The notes under the pieces were generated by a model. It saw only the letters and a list, made by a program, of their open reading frames with translations. It made no database searches and was not told where the DNA came from. A program made the position numbers and the translations under genes. DNA of 64,000 bases from Mycobacterium genavense ATCC 51234 (GTDB lineage Bacteria > Actinomycetota > Actinomycetes > Mycobacteriales > Mycobacteriaceae). The stretch's first letter is position 1. The number at the start of each line of letters is the position of its first letter. The DNA is taken from assembly GCF_000526915.1 (NCBI RefSeq), contig NZ_JAGZ01000005.1:248001-312000 (forward strand), written 5' to 3'. Of the stretch, positions 32,667-44,767 are shown in pieces.

Positions 32667-34134
32667 TTCGTCGCCTGGGCTCGGTGTTGGCGCTGATCGT
32701 TCTGGCGGTGGGGTGTTCGTCGCCCCGGCCGGGGCCGCCGACAGCCGCGCCGGACCTCGGCCGCACGCTTGCCGGAAAGGTCACCGCCGACGGGATGTTC
32801 GTCCACCTGCGCGTGCTGCAGGATATCGCCAACGCCAACAAGGGAAACCGGGCCGAGGGAACGCCGGGCTATGACGCCAGCGTCGACTACGTTGCAAAAA
32901 CGCTACGCTCCAAGGGGTTCGAGGTAGCCACCCCGCAATTCGACCGGCTGTATGCGGTCGCGCCGGGTAAGCCGTCGCTGACGATCGCGGGTGGCACCTA
33001 TTCGGTCGACCAGGCCTCGCTGCTGGTCCGGACGCCACCCGGCGGGCTCAGCGGGCAACCGGTCCGACCCGCCCGGCAGCCGTCGGGTTGTGCGCCGGAC
33101 GACTATCTGTCGGCACTGCCCGCCGGGGCGATCGCCGTCGTCGACGACGCACGCTGCTCGGTGGTCGACAAGCAGAACAGCGCCAGGGCAAAGGGAGCCG
33201 CGGCCCTGATCGTGGTCAGCACGCCCACCGGCCGCGGCGCTCCGCCCACGTTGTTCACCCCGGGCTACTACAAGCAACTGACCCTGCCGGTTGCCGTCGT
33301 CGGCAGCTCCGGCGGCAGCGCGCTGGCCCACGCCACCGCGCCGGTACGCCTGGTGCTGGACGCCGAGAACATCAAGATCACGTCGCGAAATGTGTTGGCG
33401 CAGACCAAAACCGGCTCAACCGACGATGTGATCTGGTCGGTGCACATCTCGACGGCCCGCGCGGCGGTCCGGGTATCAACGACAACGGATCCGGGGTCGC
33501 CGTGGTGCTGGAAACCGCACTGCAATTGGGCCCGCTGGCGCCGGTGAACAACGCGGTGTGCTTCGTGTTCTGGGGAGCCGACGAGGACGGTCTCAACGGC
33601 GTGATGGATTACGTGTTCGGCCTCGACGACGAGCAGCTCAACGACATCGCGATGTACCTGAACTTCAACCTGCTCGGTTCGCCCAACGCCGGGTTCTTCA
33701 CCGATGACGGCGACCAGTCTGGCCCGCCCGCGCCGGGAATCGCGGCCGGTGACGTGCCCGAGGGATCGGCCGGTGTCGAGCGCACGCTGTCCGCTTATCT
33801 CAACCTGGCCGGGAAGCGGCCCGCCGATATGCCGTTGGGTCCCCGGACCGACTACCACTCCTTCATGGCCGCCGGCGTGCCGATCGGGGGCATGAGCACC
33901 GGGGCATCACAGCTGAAAACCCCTGTGCAAGCACGCCTGTGGGGCGGCAAGGCCGGTGTCGGCTTCGGTCCCAACTTCCAGGGCCCCCGGGACACGATCG
34001 ACAACATCAACCGGGAAGCATTGGCCGTCATGGGTTCTGGCGCGGCATACACGGTGGGCAGCTACGCGATGTCGATTTCCGGCGTCAACGGCGTCCCGGC
34101 CCACGACAAACGGCATCGCACCCGGCTACCCTAG
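32663..34134 (+). pseudogene. LpqL paralogue, degenerate and frameshifted
   Basis: Tandem copy of lpqL with lipobox LAVGC. The N-terminal half matches closely (KVTADGMFVHLRVLQDIANA, EGTPGYDASVDYVAKTL). At about 33432-33440 the frame shifts; the other frame continues VGAHLDGPRGGPGINDNGSG and VFWGADEDGLNGVMDYV to a stop at 34134. Compared with LpqL, the general-base Glu is Asp (GADED for GAEEL), the metal Asp in NFDM is Asn (NFNL) and the late His in NYHKQTD is Gln (NFQGPRD). It was thus probably inactive as a peptidase even before the frameshift. ATG overlaps the lpqL stop. Confidence 0.85.
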
Positions 34135-34225
34135 CGACGTTTGCTGGGTCCGGTGTTTTCGCTACGCTGTTCAACCAGCGGACCTGGAATGAGAACCCCT
34201 TGATGCTGCCGGGCGGCCGGCCGGG

Positions 34226-35732
34226 ATGAGGTTGGGCATGATGAACGGCGGGCGAAGTCGACGGCGGTCCCACGGCGGTCGCCGCCGCGCGTTTGTCGGT
34301 TCGCTGAGGGCGGCAATCGCCTGCGCAGCGACGGTAGTCGTGGTAGCGGGATGCACGACGGTCCTGGACGGGCGGGCCCTGTCGATGCTCAACGACCCGT
34401 TCCGGGTGGGCGATCTGCCCGCCACCGACGGTCACAGCGGGTTCCGCGAGAACCTGCCCGCGCCGATCGGCACGGTGATCAACACCGACAACGGGCTGAT
34501 CGACAAGTTGTCGTTGCTATCGGTCAACGACATCGAGGAGTACTGGAAGTCGACGTACAGCCAGTCGCTGAAGGGAACGTTCCTTCCGGTCGCCAAACTG
34601 GTCTCCTACGACTCCAACGATCCGAGCAGTCCCATCGTTTGCCACAACGAGACGTACAAGCTCGTCAACGCGTTCTTCACGTCGCGCTGCAACCTGATCG
34701 CCTGGGACCGCGCGGTGTTCATGTCGGTCGCGCAGAAGTATTTCGGCGAGATGTCCGTCACCGGTGTGCTGGCACACGAGTTCGGCCACGCGTTGCAGCA
34801 GATGGCCCAGCTGGTGACGAAGAGAGACCCCACCATCGTTCGTGAGCAGCAGGCCGATTGTTTCGCGGGTGTGTATCTGTATTGGGTAGCCGCCGGGAAG
34901 TCCCCCCGTTTCACGCTGAGCACCGCCGACGGCCTGGACCATGTGCTGGCCGGGATCATCGTCACCCGGGACCCGGTGATGGACGCCGAAACCGAGAACG
35001 ACGACGAACACGGCTCGGCGCTGGATCGCGTCAGTGCCTTCCAGATGGGTTTCATCAGTGGTGCTTCGGCGTGCTCGGGAATCAACCACGAGGAGATCGC
35101 GCAGCGCCGCGGTGACTTGCCCAAGGCTTTGCAGACCGATCCCTACGGCGACACCCAGACGGGCGAGGTCGCGATCAACGAGGCCACCTTGTCGATGCTG
35201 ATGGAGCTGTTGGGAACGGTGTTCTCGCCGAAGAGCGCCCGCCCTGTCCTTCCACACGACCGGGTGCCCGGATGCCAAGCCCAGCCCGCCCGCGTCCTAC
35301 TGCCCGGCCACCAACACGATCATGGTCGACCTGGCCGGCCTGGCGGCGATGGCGAAGGTCTCCGACGAGAAGGAACACACGCTTCCGCAAGGTGACGACA
35401 CCGCCCTGTCGATCATGATGTCGAGATACGCGCTTGCGGTACAGCACGAACGCGGCCTACCGATGCAGAGCCCGTGGACCGCGCTGCGCACCGCGTGCCT
35501 GACCGGTGTGGTGCACCGCAAGATGGCCGAGCCGATCGACACCTCGTCCCATAAGGAGCTGGTGCTGACCGCCCGTGACCTGGACGAGGCCGTCGCCGGT
35601 TTGCTCACCAACCACATGGTCGCCAGTGATGCGGACGGGACCAGCGTGCCGGCCGGCTTCACCCGTATCGCGGCGTTCCGCGGCGGCGTGGCCGGCAACG
35701 TGGACGCGTGCTATTCGCGCTATCCCGGCTGA
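34226..35732 (+). pseudogene. lpqM: Lipoprotein metallopeptidase LpqM, frameshifted
   Basis: Lipoprotein peptidase (Rv0419 type). Lipobox VVAGC after an Arg-rich N-terminus (start ATG 34226; ATG 34238 or 34241 also possible). The zinc motif is GVLAHEFGHALQQM, with a downstream EQQADCFAGVYLYW as third-ligand helix. The frame shifts near 35231-35242: the correct continuation is ALSFHTTGCPDAKPSPPASY, then NTIMVDLAGLAAMAKVSDEK and ends CYSRYPG at 35732. The catalytic part lies before the lesion, so a truncated lipoprotein might be exported, but the C-terminal 160 residues are lost. Confidence 0.87.
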
Positions 35733-35773
35733 GCGGGCGTAGAGTATGGGCCACTTGACCTCAGGAGGCGTCC

Positions 35774-36232
35774 GTGTCGGAAGAACCGCCTAGCTATCCG
35801 CCGCCACCGGGCGAATCCGGGTATCCCCCGCCGGGACAAAGTCATTCGCCGCCCCCGCCGGGTCCGGGTTATGCGCCCCCGCCGGGCCCCGGTTATCCGG
35901 CGGCCGCGGGCACCAACAGCATGGCCATCGCGTCGTTGGTCTGCTCACTGTTGGGGTGGCTCTGCGGTGTCGGCGCCATCCTCGGCATTATCTTCGGCAT
36001 CGTCGCCCTGGGCAAGATCAAGGAGACCGGTGAAGGTGGCCGCGGTTTGGCCATCGCCGGAATCGCGATCGGCGCGGTGCTGATCGTGGGCGGCATCATC
36101 GTCGGGATCTTGAGCGCGATCACCGGGAGTATTACGCACGAGCGGTATCACGACAGGTATACCGGAGCTCCGGCCGTCGTGCTCACCGTCGCAAGCATCG
36201 CACCGCCGGCCATCCCGGGTATCGCTGCCTGA
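35774..36232 (+). CDS. Proline-rich DUF4190 membrane protein
   Basis: A 152-residue protein with a Pro/Tyr/Gly-rich N-terminus (repeats of GPGYAPPPGPGYP, residues 5-45), then two membrane helices (MAIASLVCSLLGWLCGVGAI, ILGIIFGIVALG and LAIAGIAIGAVLIVGGIIVG) with the linking KIKETGEGGRGLA motif of DUF4190. GTG start with an AGGAGG site 7 bases upstream. The C-terminal 25 residues (TGAPAVVLTVAS...) look unlike the family and might follow a small frame error. Function unknown. Confidence 0.78.
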   Translation: MSEEPPSYPPPPGESGYPPPGQSHSPPPPGPGYAPPPGPGYPAAAGTNSMAIASLVCSLLGWLCGVGAILGIIFGIVALGKIKETGEGGRGLAIAGIAIGAVLIVGGIIVGILSAITGSITHERYHDRYTGAPAVVLTVASIAPPAIPGIAA

Positions 36233-36342
36233 ATAGACTGGCGCCCAACCGATCTCGGTCTTGGTGACGCCATGTCGTGCAGAAGTCGGAGAGCAGCGGC
36301 ACCGGCCGGGAGACGATCGAGCCGTGCAACGACGCTGGTAAC

Positions 36343-36963
36343 TCAGCCCACCAGTCGCAGCGCCGCGTCCGCGGCGAGCGCGGGCACGTCCAGAGTCTTG
36401 CAGCGCAAGTCGTGTCGCGCGCCGGTGATTTCGACGACCTCGGTCGGGGCCGCGATCAGTGCCGCGGCGTCGCGCACTTCGGCGGGGGTGCCGAACGGGT
36501 CCGACGTTCCGTGGGTGAACACCGTGGGCACTCGGATGTCGGGCAGGTGTTCGGTGCGGGGCCGGTCCGGCTTTCCCGGCGGATGGACCGGGTAGGAAAA
36601 CAGCGTCAGGACGTCGACCTTGGCCGGACTCGACTCGGCGACCACCATCGACGTCTGGCGCCCACCGTAGGAATGCCCGCCCGCGATCAGCGGACCGTCG
36701 ACAAGGCTGCGGCACAACGCGATTGCCTCTTCGATTCCGGCGCGGTTGGTTGCCGCCGAGCCCGACAGCGGCCCCTTGGGCCGGCGCCGGCGGTAGGGCA
36801 GGTTGTACCGGATCGCCAACCATCCGCGCCGCGCCCACTCGTCGCAAATCCGTTGCAGCAGCTCGGATTCGCGGTTGCTCCCGGCGCCGTGGGTCAGCAC
36901 CGCGACGCCGCGCGCCACGCCGTCGGGTTGGTGTGCGATGCCCGCGATCGGTTCGAGATTCAT
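36343..36963 (-). CDS. Alpha/beta hydrolase (Rv0421c-like)
   Basis: A 206-residue hydrolase of the dienelactone-hydrolase/KANL3 type. VAVLTHGAGSNRES is the oxyanion loop, LIAGGHSYGGRQTSM the nucleophile elbow (Ser in GHSYGG), PTVFTHGTSDPFG carries the Asp and ITGARHDLR the catalytic His. It is downstream of thiD on the same strand with a 16-bp gap, so probably in the thiC-thiD transcript. Substrate unknown. Confidence 0.86.
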   Translation of the reverse strand: MNLEPIAGIAHQPDGVARGVAVLTHGAGSNRESELLQRICDEWARRGWLAIRYNLPYRRRRPKGPLSGSAATNRAGIEEAIALCRSLVDGPLIAGGHSYGGRQTSMVVAESSPAKVDVLTLFSYPVHPPGKPDRPRTEHLPDIRVPTVFTHGTSDPFGTPAEVRDAAALIAAPTEVVEITGARHDLRCKTLDVPALAADAALRLVG

Positions 36964-36979
36964 GGCAGGAAGCGGGCAA

Positions 36980-39537
<2,558 letters not shown>

Positions 39538-39632
39538 GTGTGGATACAACCAACGCGACGTTACCCCTACACCGGACCATCCGCGCCGCGCGGGCGTGCG
39601 GAAGTAGCGACGGGATCCGCACCAGCCCGCCG

Positions 39633-39911
39633 CTAGGCCTCTTCCATCGCCTCGCCGATTTCTTCCAGCAGCCGATTGTGGTGATTGCTGGCCAGCATGT
39701 GTCCGGCTGCGATCACCAGCGCCACCGGCCAGTCGATCAGTTCGAGCGCGGCCAGCGCGGCCAGCCCGCCGTAGTAGGCCAGCTGTTCGGGCCGTGGAAT
39801 CTCGGTCTGCCCGACCACCGGCAACTTCACGACGAAGGTTTCGCCCGCGCGAATTTTTTCTACCGCATCGCGTTGCGATGTTGCACGGCGAGTTTTCTTT
39901 TCCGCCATCAT
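39633..39911 (-). CDS. Conserved small protein (Rv0424c-like)
   Basis: A 92-residue protein: basic N-terminus (AEKKTRRATSQRDAVEKIRAG), then GLAALAALELIDWPVALVIAAG as a probable membrane-associated hydrophobic segment, and an acidic C-terminus (LLEEIGEAMEEA). Two tandem ATGs (39911, 39908) can start it after AAAGG. The ELIDWPVA core is shared in form with the LIEWPVLLAVGGGALVLHR region of the gene at 40238-40663, suggesting related small proteins. Function unknown. Confidence 0.8.
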   Translation of the reverse strand: MMAEKKTRRATSQRDAVEKIRAGETFVVKLPVVGQTEIPRPEQLAYYGGLAALAALELIDWPVALVIAAGHMLASNHHNRLLEEIGEAMEEA

Positions 39912-40237
39912 TTGCCTTTCAGTAACGAGGGGTTTCCCAACTCGCCGGGTGACTTGGTCACCGGCGGACCTATGTCGACGACCGATTCCCTGGTCGATCC
40001 GATATTTTCATCCGTTGCTTCGGTGCTGCGAGTCCCGTTGCTCGAACTCTATGCGCTGCTGTGGCGCGTCGGGATCGTGGACATAGTCCAGCCCGATCGG
40101 ACACACCGCAGGGCGCCGCGGTTTTCGTCGCGAGTGGTCTCGAGGCCCCGGGGGACGATCTGCCCGGACCCGTCCGCCCATGCTGTCGCGCGGCCGCACG
40201 GCCGACCGCAGCGCGCGTCGGCGTAGGTCGGTTTGGT
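39912..40237. other. Intergenic region, 326 bp, at the ctpH position
   Basis: In M. tuberculosis the P-type ATPase gene ctpH (about 4.6 kb) lies between Rv0424c and Rv0426c. Here only this gap remains and no ATPase motif is visible in any frame. A plus-strand frame from 39972 (MSTTDSLVDPIF...) runs to 40226 but turns Arg/Pro-rich after 40 codons and looks spurious. A hairpin lies at 39943-39966. Confidence 0.55.
39943..39966. terminator. Strong hairpin upstream of the Rv0424c-like gene
   Basis: cgccgggtgac and gtcaccggcg pair around a TTG loop with one bulged base, giving a 10-bp GC-rich stem. There is no U tract, so it could equally be a factor-dependent terminator for the gene at 40238 or a protein-binding dyad. 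Confidence 0.4.
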
Positions 40238-40663
40238 TCAGTTGGTGCTGCGCAACTCCGCAGCACCGGCCCGCCGTCCCGTCGTCTTCTTGGCGGTCGA
40301 CTTTCGCGGTGCGGCTTTTTGGGGCGACGACTCGCTGGGCACCGGCTTGAGCTGAGCTTTCGCCGACGATCCGTTGGATTGGTTGAGCCGGTGCAATACC
40401 AATGCCCCGCCGCCGACGGCCAACAGCACCGGCCACTCGATCAATCCGGCCACACCCAGCGCGCCGAGCGCCAGTGCGGCCGCCGGCGTCGAATGGCTGC
40501 CCGAGCTGATGCCGCGTTTGATGCCTTCGGCGGCGCCGGTGACCCCGCCGACGATTCCACTGATTGCGGCGCCCCCGACAGCGCCCGCGGCGGCGGTGGT
40601 TGCATCCGCCGCGCGGGTGACCGTCTTCCCAGCATTACGGACTGCCCCTCCGACGACACCCAT
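40238..40663 (-). CDS. Small glycine/alanine-rich membrane protein (Rv0426c-like)
   Basis: A 141-residue protein. Residues 20-55 are Gly/Ala-rich (TAAAGAVGGAAISGIVGGVTG), followed by a hydrophobic pair ALALGALGVAGLIEWPVLLA and VGGGALVLHRL, and a basic, Ala/Lys-rich tail (PQKAAPRKSTAKKTTGRRAG) like that of histone-like or DNA-binding tails. ATG 40663. Position between the Rv0424c-like gene and xthA fits Rv0426c. Function unknown. Confidence 0.75.
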   Translation of the reverse strand: MGVVGGAVRNAGKTVTRAADATTAAAGAVGGAAISGIVGGVTGAAEGIKRGISSGSHSTPAAALALGALGVAGLIEWPVLLAVGGGALVLHRLNQSNGSSAKAQLKPVPSESSPQKAAPRKSTAKKTTGRRAGAAELRSTN

Positions 40664-40834
40664 GATGACTCCCTGGTTCCTCGGTCGCGCTCGTTGGGAA
40701 CGCGTAGCAACATGTATACCCGCCGAACGGCAAGTTAACAGCGCTGGCAACAAATTGTTCACGCATCTAACAGGGAGAAATGCTGCCACGTTGCAAACGC
40801 TCAGACAACGCAAAGGTGCCTGAATTTCCTCGGT

Positions 40835-41696
40835 TTACTCAGGATTCAGGTCGACCAAAACCGGCGCATGATCACTGGGCGCCTTTCCCTTGCGCTCTTC
40901 CCGCACGATTTGCGCGTCGGCCACCCGTGCGGCCAGCGCCGGTGAGGCGAGGATGAAGTCGATGCGCATCCCTTGCTTTTTCGGAAACCGCAGCTGGGTG
41001 TAATCCCAATAGGTGTAGACACCGGGGCCCGGAGTGAAAGGCCTTACCACGTCCGCGAATTGCGCGTCGACAATGGCATTGAACGCCCGGCGTTCCGGAT
41101 CGGAGACGTGCGTGGCGCCCGCGAAGAATTCCATGCTCCACACGTCTTCGTCGGTGGGTGCGATGTTCCAGTCGCCCACCATTGCGATCTGCGAGGTGGG
41201 ATCGGCGGCCAACCAACCCGCGGCCGCATCATGCAGGGCGGCAAGCCATTCCAGCTTGTAGGTGTAGTGCGGGTCGGCCAGGGTGCGACCGTTGGGCACA
41301 TACAGGCTCCACACCCGGATGCCGCCACAGGTGGCGCCCAGGGCGCGCGCTTCCGCGGTCGCGGAGACCTCCGGCTTGCTGCTCCAGCTGGGCTGGCCCT
41401 CAAACCCGATCCGCACATTCTCCAGGCCCACGCGTGAGGCGATCGTTACGCCGTTCCACTGGTTGAAGCCGACGTGGGCGACCTCGTAGCCGAGTTCCAC
41501 GAACGGCAGGGCGGGGAACTGGCTGTCGGAGCACTTGGTCTCCTGCATGGCCAGCACGTCGACCTCGGCGCGGGCCAAGCCAGTCGGTGACGCGGTCGAG
41601 GCGAGTGCGGATCGAGTTGACGTTCCAGGTGGCCAGTCGCACGCGCGGCGACGCCGGGCGTAGCGGGTCGCCGCGATCAACACTGCCGTCGGGCAT
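40835..41696 (-). pseudogene. xthA: Exodeoxyribonuclease III XthA, frameshifted
   Basis: Abasic-site endonuclease and 3'-repair enzyme. The N-terminal frame (41696 to about 41580) reads VRLATWNVNSIRTRLDRVTDWL, with the metal-binding Asn. After an indel near 41575-41590 the other frame continues ARAEVDVLAMQETKC (catalytic Glu), WSLYVPNGRT, AMVGDWNIAPTDEDVW, IDFILASPAL and the terminal PSDHAPVLVDL. All catalytic residues are present but split by the shift, so only about 38 residues would be made. ATG 41696 is 3 bp after the Rv0428c-like stop. Confidence 0.88.
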
Positions 41697-41698
41697 GG

Positions 41699-42451
41699 CT
41701 AGACGGTATTCCAGCCACCCGGCCGGACTTCGAAGTAGCGACGGCGGTGGTGCAGCCGGAAGCCCAGACTCGCGGCGAGGCCGCCGGCGGCCTCGTCCGC
41801 CTCGTCGACCGCGATGTAGGCGTGGGTGGCGCCGTGGTGTGCACTCCAGACCAACAGGGCTTCGCGCGGCGCCGAAAGTCCGACCCACCGGGTGCCGTCC
41901 GGCGCGTCGGTCACGGCCGCGCCGGTGGCCGACGGATCGGACTCGCGGGACGCGAGGTCACCCACGTCGCGCACCAACACCCGCTCGGTGTGGTCGGCCA
42001 CCAGCGTGCGTGGCAGCGTCAGCAACCGGTCCGGGATGGCCAGAAGCGGGGGGAGGCCGCGACGGTCGTACCAGTCGACGATCGCCGGGACGGTGCTGAG
42101 CTGAGCCGAGATATCCAGTGGCACAGCGGAATTGGCTCTACCGTCGGTTTCGTCTCCGGCCCGCAGCAGCCAGCCGTCCACCCAGGCGTGCTCCGCGCCG
42201 GGCCGGGCCGCGTCGGCGGCATGCTCCAGCGCGCGGATCGCCGACGTGCGCACCGGCGCGTCGGTCACCACCCGCAGCGCCACCACGTCACCGGCCGAGA
42301 ACTCGACGATTGCGCCCGTCTTCGTCCGCACCCGCACCACCGGATCCACCGCCAACAGGTGGCCCACCGCGTCCGTCAGCGGCGGAGCCGACCCGGCCGG
42401 ACGCCGGTAGCGAACCGTCACCCGCGTTCCCAGGTCCGGCCACGAGACCAT
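41699..42451 (-). CDS. GNAT-type acetyltransferase (Rv0428c-like)
   Basis: A 250-residue protein. The N-terminal third is a small beta-barrel-like region (LGTRVTVRYRRPAGSAPPLT, VVRVRTKTGAIVEF); the middle has WVDGWLLRAGDETDGRANSA, the substrate-side motif seen in this GNAT subgroup, and the end has AAGGLAASLGFRLHHRRRYF, a degenerate acetyl-CoA region. ATG 42451 overlaps the def stop. Between def and xthA as in M. tuberculosis. Confidence 0.82.
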   Translation of the reverse strand: MVSWPDLGTRVTVRYRRPAGSAPPLTDAVGHLLAVDPVVRVRTKTGAIVEFSAGDVVALRVVTDAPVRTSAIRALEHAADAARPGAEHAWVDGWLLRAGDETDGRANSAVPLDISAQLSTVPAIVDWYDRRGLPPLLAIPDRLLTLPRTLVADHTERVLVRDVGDLASRESDPSATGAAVTDAPDGTRWVGLSAPREALLVWSAHHGATHAYIAVDEADEAAGGLAASLGFRLHHRRRYFEVRPGGWNTV

Positions 42452-43044
42452 CAGTGACCGAACGGATCCGGTCCCTCGCCCGGCAACCAGGACAGTCCGG
42501 GCACGCTCCAGCCGTGGGATTTGACGCAACGCTTCGCGGCGCGAGCATGCCGGCCGATCAGGCGGTCCAGGTAGAGGAATCCGTCTAGGTGCCCGGTTTC
42601 GTGTTGCAGCATCCGGGCGAATAGGCCGGTGCCCTCGATCGTGACCGGTTTGCCGTCGGCGTCCAGGCCGGTGACCCGTGCCCATTTCGCCCGCCCGGTG
42701 GGAAACGACTCACCCGGAACCGATAGACATCCCTCGTCGTCATCATTCGGGTCGGGCATGGTCTCGGGGATCTCCGAGGTCTCCAGGATCGGGTTGATAA
42801 TCACACCGCGACGGCGCTCGGTCATGCCGCGATCGTCGGCGCAGTCGTACACGAACAGTCGCAGGCCGTAACCGATCTGATTGGCGGCCAGCCCGACACC
42901 ATGGGCGGCGTCCATGGTGTCGTACATATCGGCGATCAATCCGGCGAGGTCTGCCGGTAGCGAACCGTCGGCACCGACGGGCACCGGTTCGGTCGACGTG
43001 TGCAACACCGGATCGCCCACGATGCGAATGGGTACCACTGCCAT
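42451..43044 (-). CDS. def: Peptide deformylase
   Basis: Removes the N-formyl group from nascent proteins. The 197-residue protein carries the three motifs [19 protein letters not shown] and QHETGHLDG, supplying the Cys and two His metal ligands and the catalytic Glu. The mycobacterial insert between the first two motifs ([13 protein letters not shown] region) is present. First gene of a minus operon with the GNAT gene and xthA. Intact, as expected for an essential gene. Confidence 0.96.
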   Translation of the reverse strand: MAVVPIRIVGDPVLHTSTEPVPVGADGSLPADLAGLIADMYDTMDAAHGVGLAANQIGYGLRLFVYDCADDRGMTERRRGVIINPILETSEIPETMPDPNDDDEGCLSVPGESFPTGRAKWARVTGLDADGKPVTIEGTGLFARMLQHETGHLDGFLYLDRLIGRHARAAKRCVKSHGWSVPGLSWLPGEGPDPFGH

Positions 43045-43220
43045 GGTCGGCTAGCTTAAGCGGCCGCGATGCAAGCAATGTAGCCAATCCGCCGACTCGC
43101 GGGTCTGGATGAGGACTTGAGGGTTCGCGGCGTGGTTCAATATTCGCCGAAACACGCCCCGGTGTAAGTCATGTCAGTGGAGCTACAGGGAATTCGGCGG
43201 AAGGGTCCAGGGGAAGCAAT

Positions 43221-43529
43221 ATGGACAGCGCCATGGCGCGGGCAAATCGAGCGGGGGACGATGCTGAAATCGCCGATGGGCTGACCCGACGCGAACACGA
43301 CATCCTGGCCTTCGAGCGCCAGTGGTGGAAGTTCGCCGGTGTCAAGGAAGACGCGATCAAAGAGTTGTTCTCGATGTCGGCCACGCGGTACTACCAAGTC
43401 CTCAACGCGTTGGTGGATCGGCCGGAGGCACTGGCCGCCGATCCGATGCTGGTGAAGCGGTTGCGGCGGCTGCGGGCCAGCCGCCAGAAGGCGCGCGCAG
43501 CGCGGCGCCTCGGGTTCGAGGTGACCTGA
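43221..43529 (+). CDS. DUF3263 protein (Rv0430-like)
   Basis: A 102-residue helical protein with the DUF3263 pattern REHDILAFERQWWKFAGVKE and ATRYYQVLNALVDRPEAL, then a basic C-terminal helix (KRLRRLRASRQKARAARRLG). The layout suggests a small helix-turn-helix DNA-binding protein. It is 19 bp upstream of the virR gene, so the two form an operon. Divergent from def; the 176-bp gap holds both promoters. Confidence 0.85.
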   Translation: MDSAMARANRAGDDAEIADGLTRREHDILAFERQWWKFAGVKEDAIKELFSMSATRYYQVLNALVDRPEALAADPMLVKRLRRLRASRQKARAARRLGFEVT

Positions 43530-43548
43530 CTGGTTACAGTAGGGCTCG

Positions 43549-44031
43549 ATGAAAGAGCGTGTTCCCGACTCCACGGGACTCCCACTGCGGGCCATGGTGA
43601 TGGTGCTGTTGTTTCTCGGCGTCATCTTTTTGCTGCTCGGCTGGCAGGCGTTGAACTCCTCGGGGAAGTCGGACGACGACTCGGCGTCACCGGCCTCGAG
43701 CGTGACCAGCTCCAGCGCCCCCGCTTCGCCGGCCTCGACGAGCGCTAAGCCCGCGGCGACCGACGCCGACATCCACGTGTACAACATCTCCGGCAAGGAA
43801 GGTGTCGCCGGGCATGCCGCGGACCAACTCAAGGCCGGCGGCTTCAAGGTCGTCGGCGTCGGCAACTTGACGTTGCCCGAAGTGACGGTCACGACCGTCT
43901 ACTTCACCGACGCCGACGGCGAGCATGCCACCGCCGACGCGGTCGGCAAAAATCTGGGAGCGCCGGTCGAACCGCGCCTGCCCGCGCTCAGCGGAGAACC
44001 GCCCGGCGTAATCGTCTTGGTCACGGGCTGA
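43549..44031 (+). CDS. virR: LytR C-terminal domain protein VirR (Rv0431-like)
   Basis: A 160-residue envelope protein. One membrane helix (LRAMVMVLLFLGVIFLLLGW, residues 14-33), a Ser/Ala/Pro-rich linker (36-70), and a LytR_C domain (ADIHVYNISGKEGVAGHAAD, LKAGGFKVVGVGNLTLPEVT, TTVYFTDADGEHATADAVGK). In M. tuberculosis the homologue limits membrane vesicle release. It is 32 bp upstream of sodC. Intact. Confidence 0.9.
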   Translation: MKERVPDSTGLPLRAMVMVLLFLGVIFLLLGWQALNSSGKSDDDSASPASSVTSSSAPASPASTSAKPAATDADIHVYNISGKEGVAGHAADQLKAGGFKVVGVGNLTLPEVTVTTVYFTDADGEHATADAVGKNLGAPVEPRLPALSGEPPGVIVLVTG

Positions 44032-44063
44032 CTCCGGGTCGTGGGCCGGGTTAGGCTCTCGCT

Positions 44064-44767
44064 ATGCCTACGCTTGCCGGTCGCCGCAATGTCGTCGTCA
44101 CCCTGTCCGCTCTCGGCGCAGTCACCAGTGTCGTTTTGCTGAGCGCGTGCTCCTCGCCGCAGCACGCGTCGTCGGTGCCGGGCACCACGCCGGCCATCTG
44201 GACGGGATCGCCCGCCCCGTCGGCGACCGCGGGCACCGCGAGCGAGGGCAAGCAAACCATCACCACCCACCTCCGCGCACCCGACGGCACCCAGGTCGCG
44301 ACCGCGACGTTCGAATTCGCCAACGGCTATGCCACCGTCACGATCGCCACGACCGGTGAGGGCCAGATTACGCCCGGCTTCCACGGCGTGCACATCTCCA
44401 AATCGATAAATGCGAGGCCAATTCGGTCGGCCCGACCGGCGGGGCGCCCGGCGACTTTTTGTCCGCGGGCGGCCACTTCCAGGCGCCCGGCCACTCGAGC
44501 GAACCCGCCAGCGGGGACCTCGCCTCGCTGCAGGTGCGCAAGGACGGTGCCGGAACGTCGGTGACCACCACGGACGCCTTCGCGATGGACGACCTGCTCT
44601 CGGGTGAAAAGACCGCCATCATCATCCGCGCGGGCGCGGACAACTTCGCCAACATTCCGCCGGAGCGCTACACCCAGGTCAACGGGACGCCGGGTCCGGA
44701 CGCGACGACGATGAGCACTGGTGACGCCGGCAAGCGAGTGGCGTGCGGTGTCATTGGTGCCGGCTAA
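44064..44767 (+). pseudogene. sodC: Cu,Zn superoxide dismutase lipoprotein SodC, frameshifted and lacking a Cu ligand
   Basis: Lipobox LLSAC (Cys29), a low-complexity linker, then the SOD fold: [20 protein letters not shown] and PGFHGVHIS. In SodC the copper motif is HxHxH-like HGxHIH; here the second His is Ser (TCC at 44397-44399). Right after it one base is lost (44400-44408) and the other frame continues [57 protein letters not shown] and [15 protein letters not shown] to 44767. Both changes remove activity. The end overlaps the next gene by 11 bases. Confidence 0.88.

Noticed and set aside
39540..40226. 228-codon plus-strand frame at the ctpH position
   Set aside because: Begins inside the thiC riboswitch and becomes Arg/Pro-rich; not homologous to anything I recognise.
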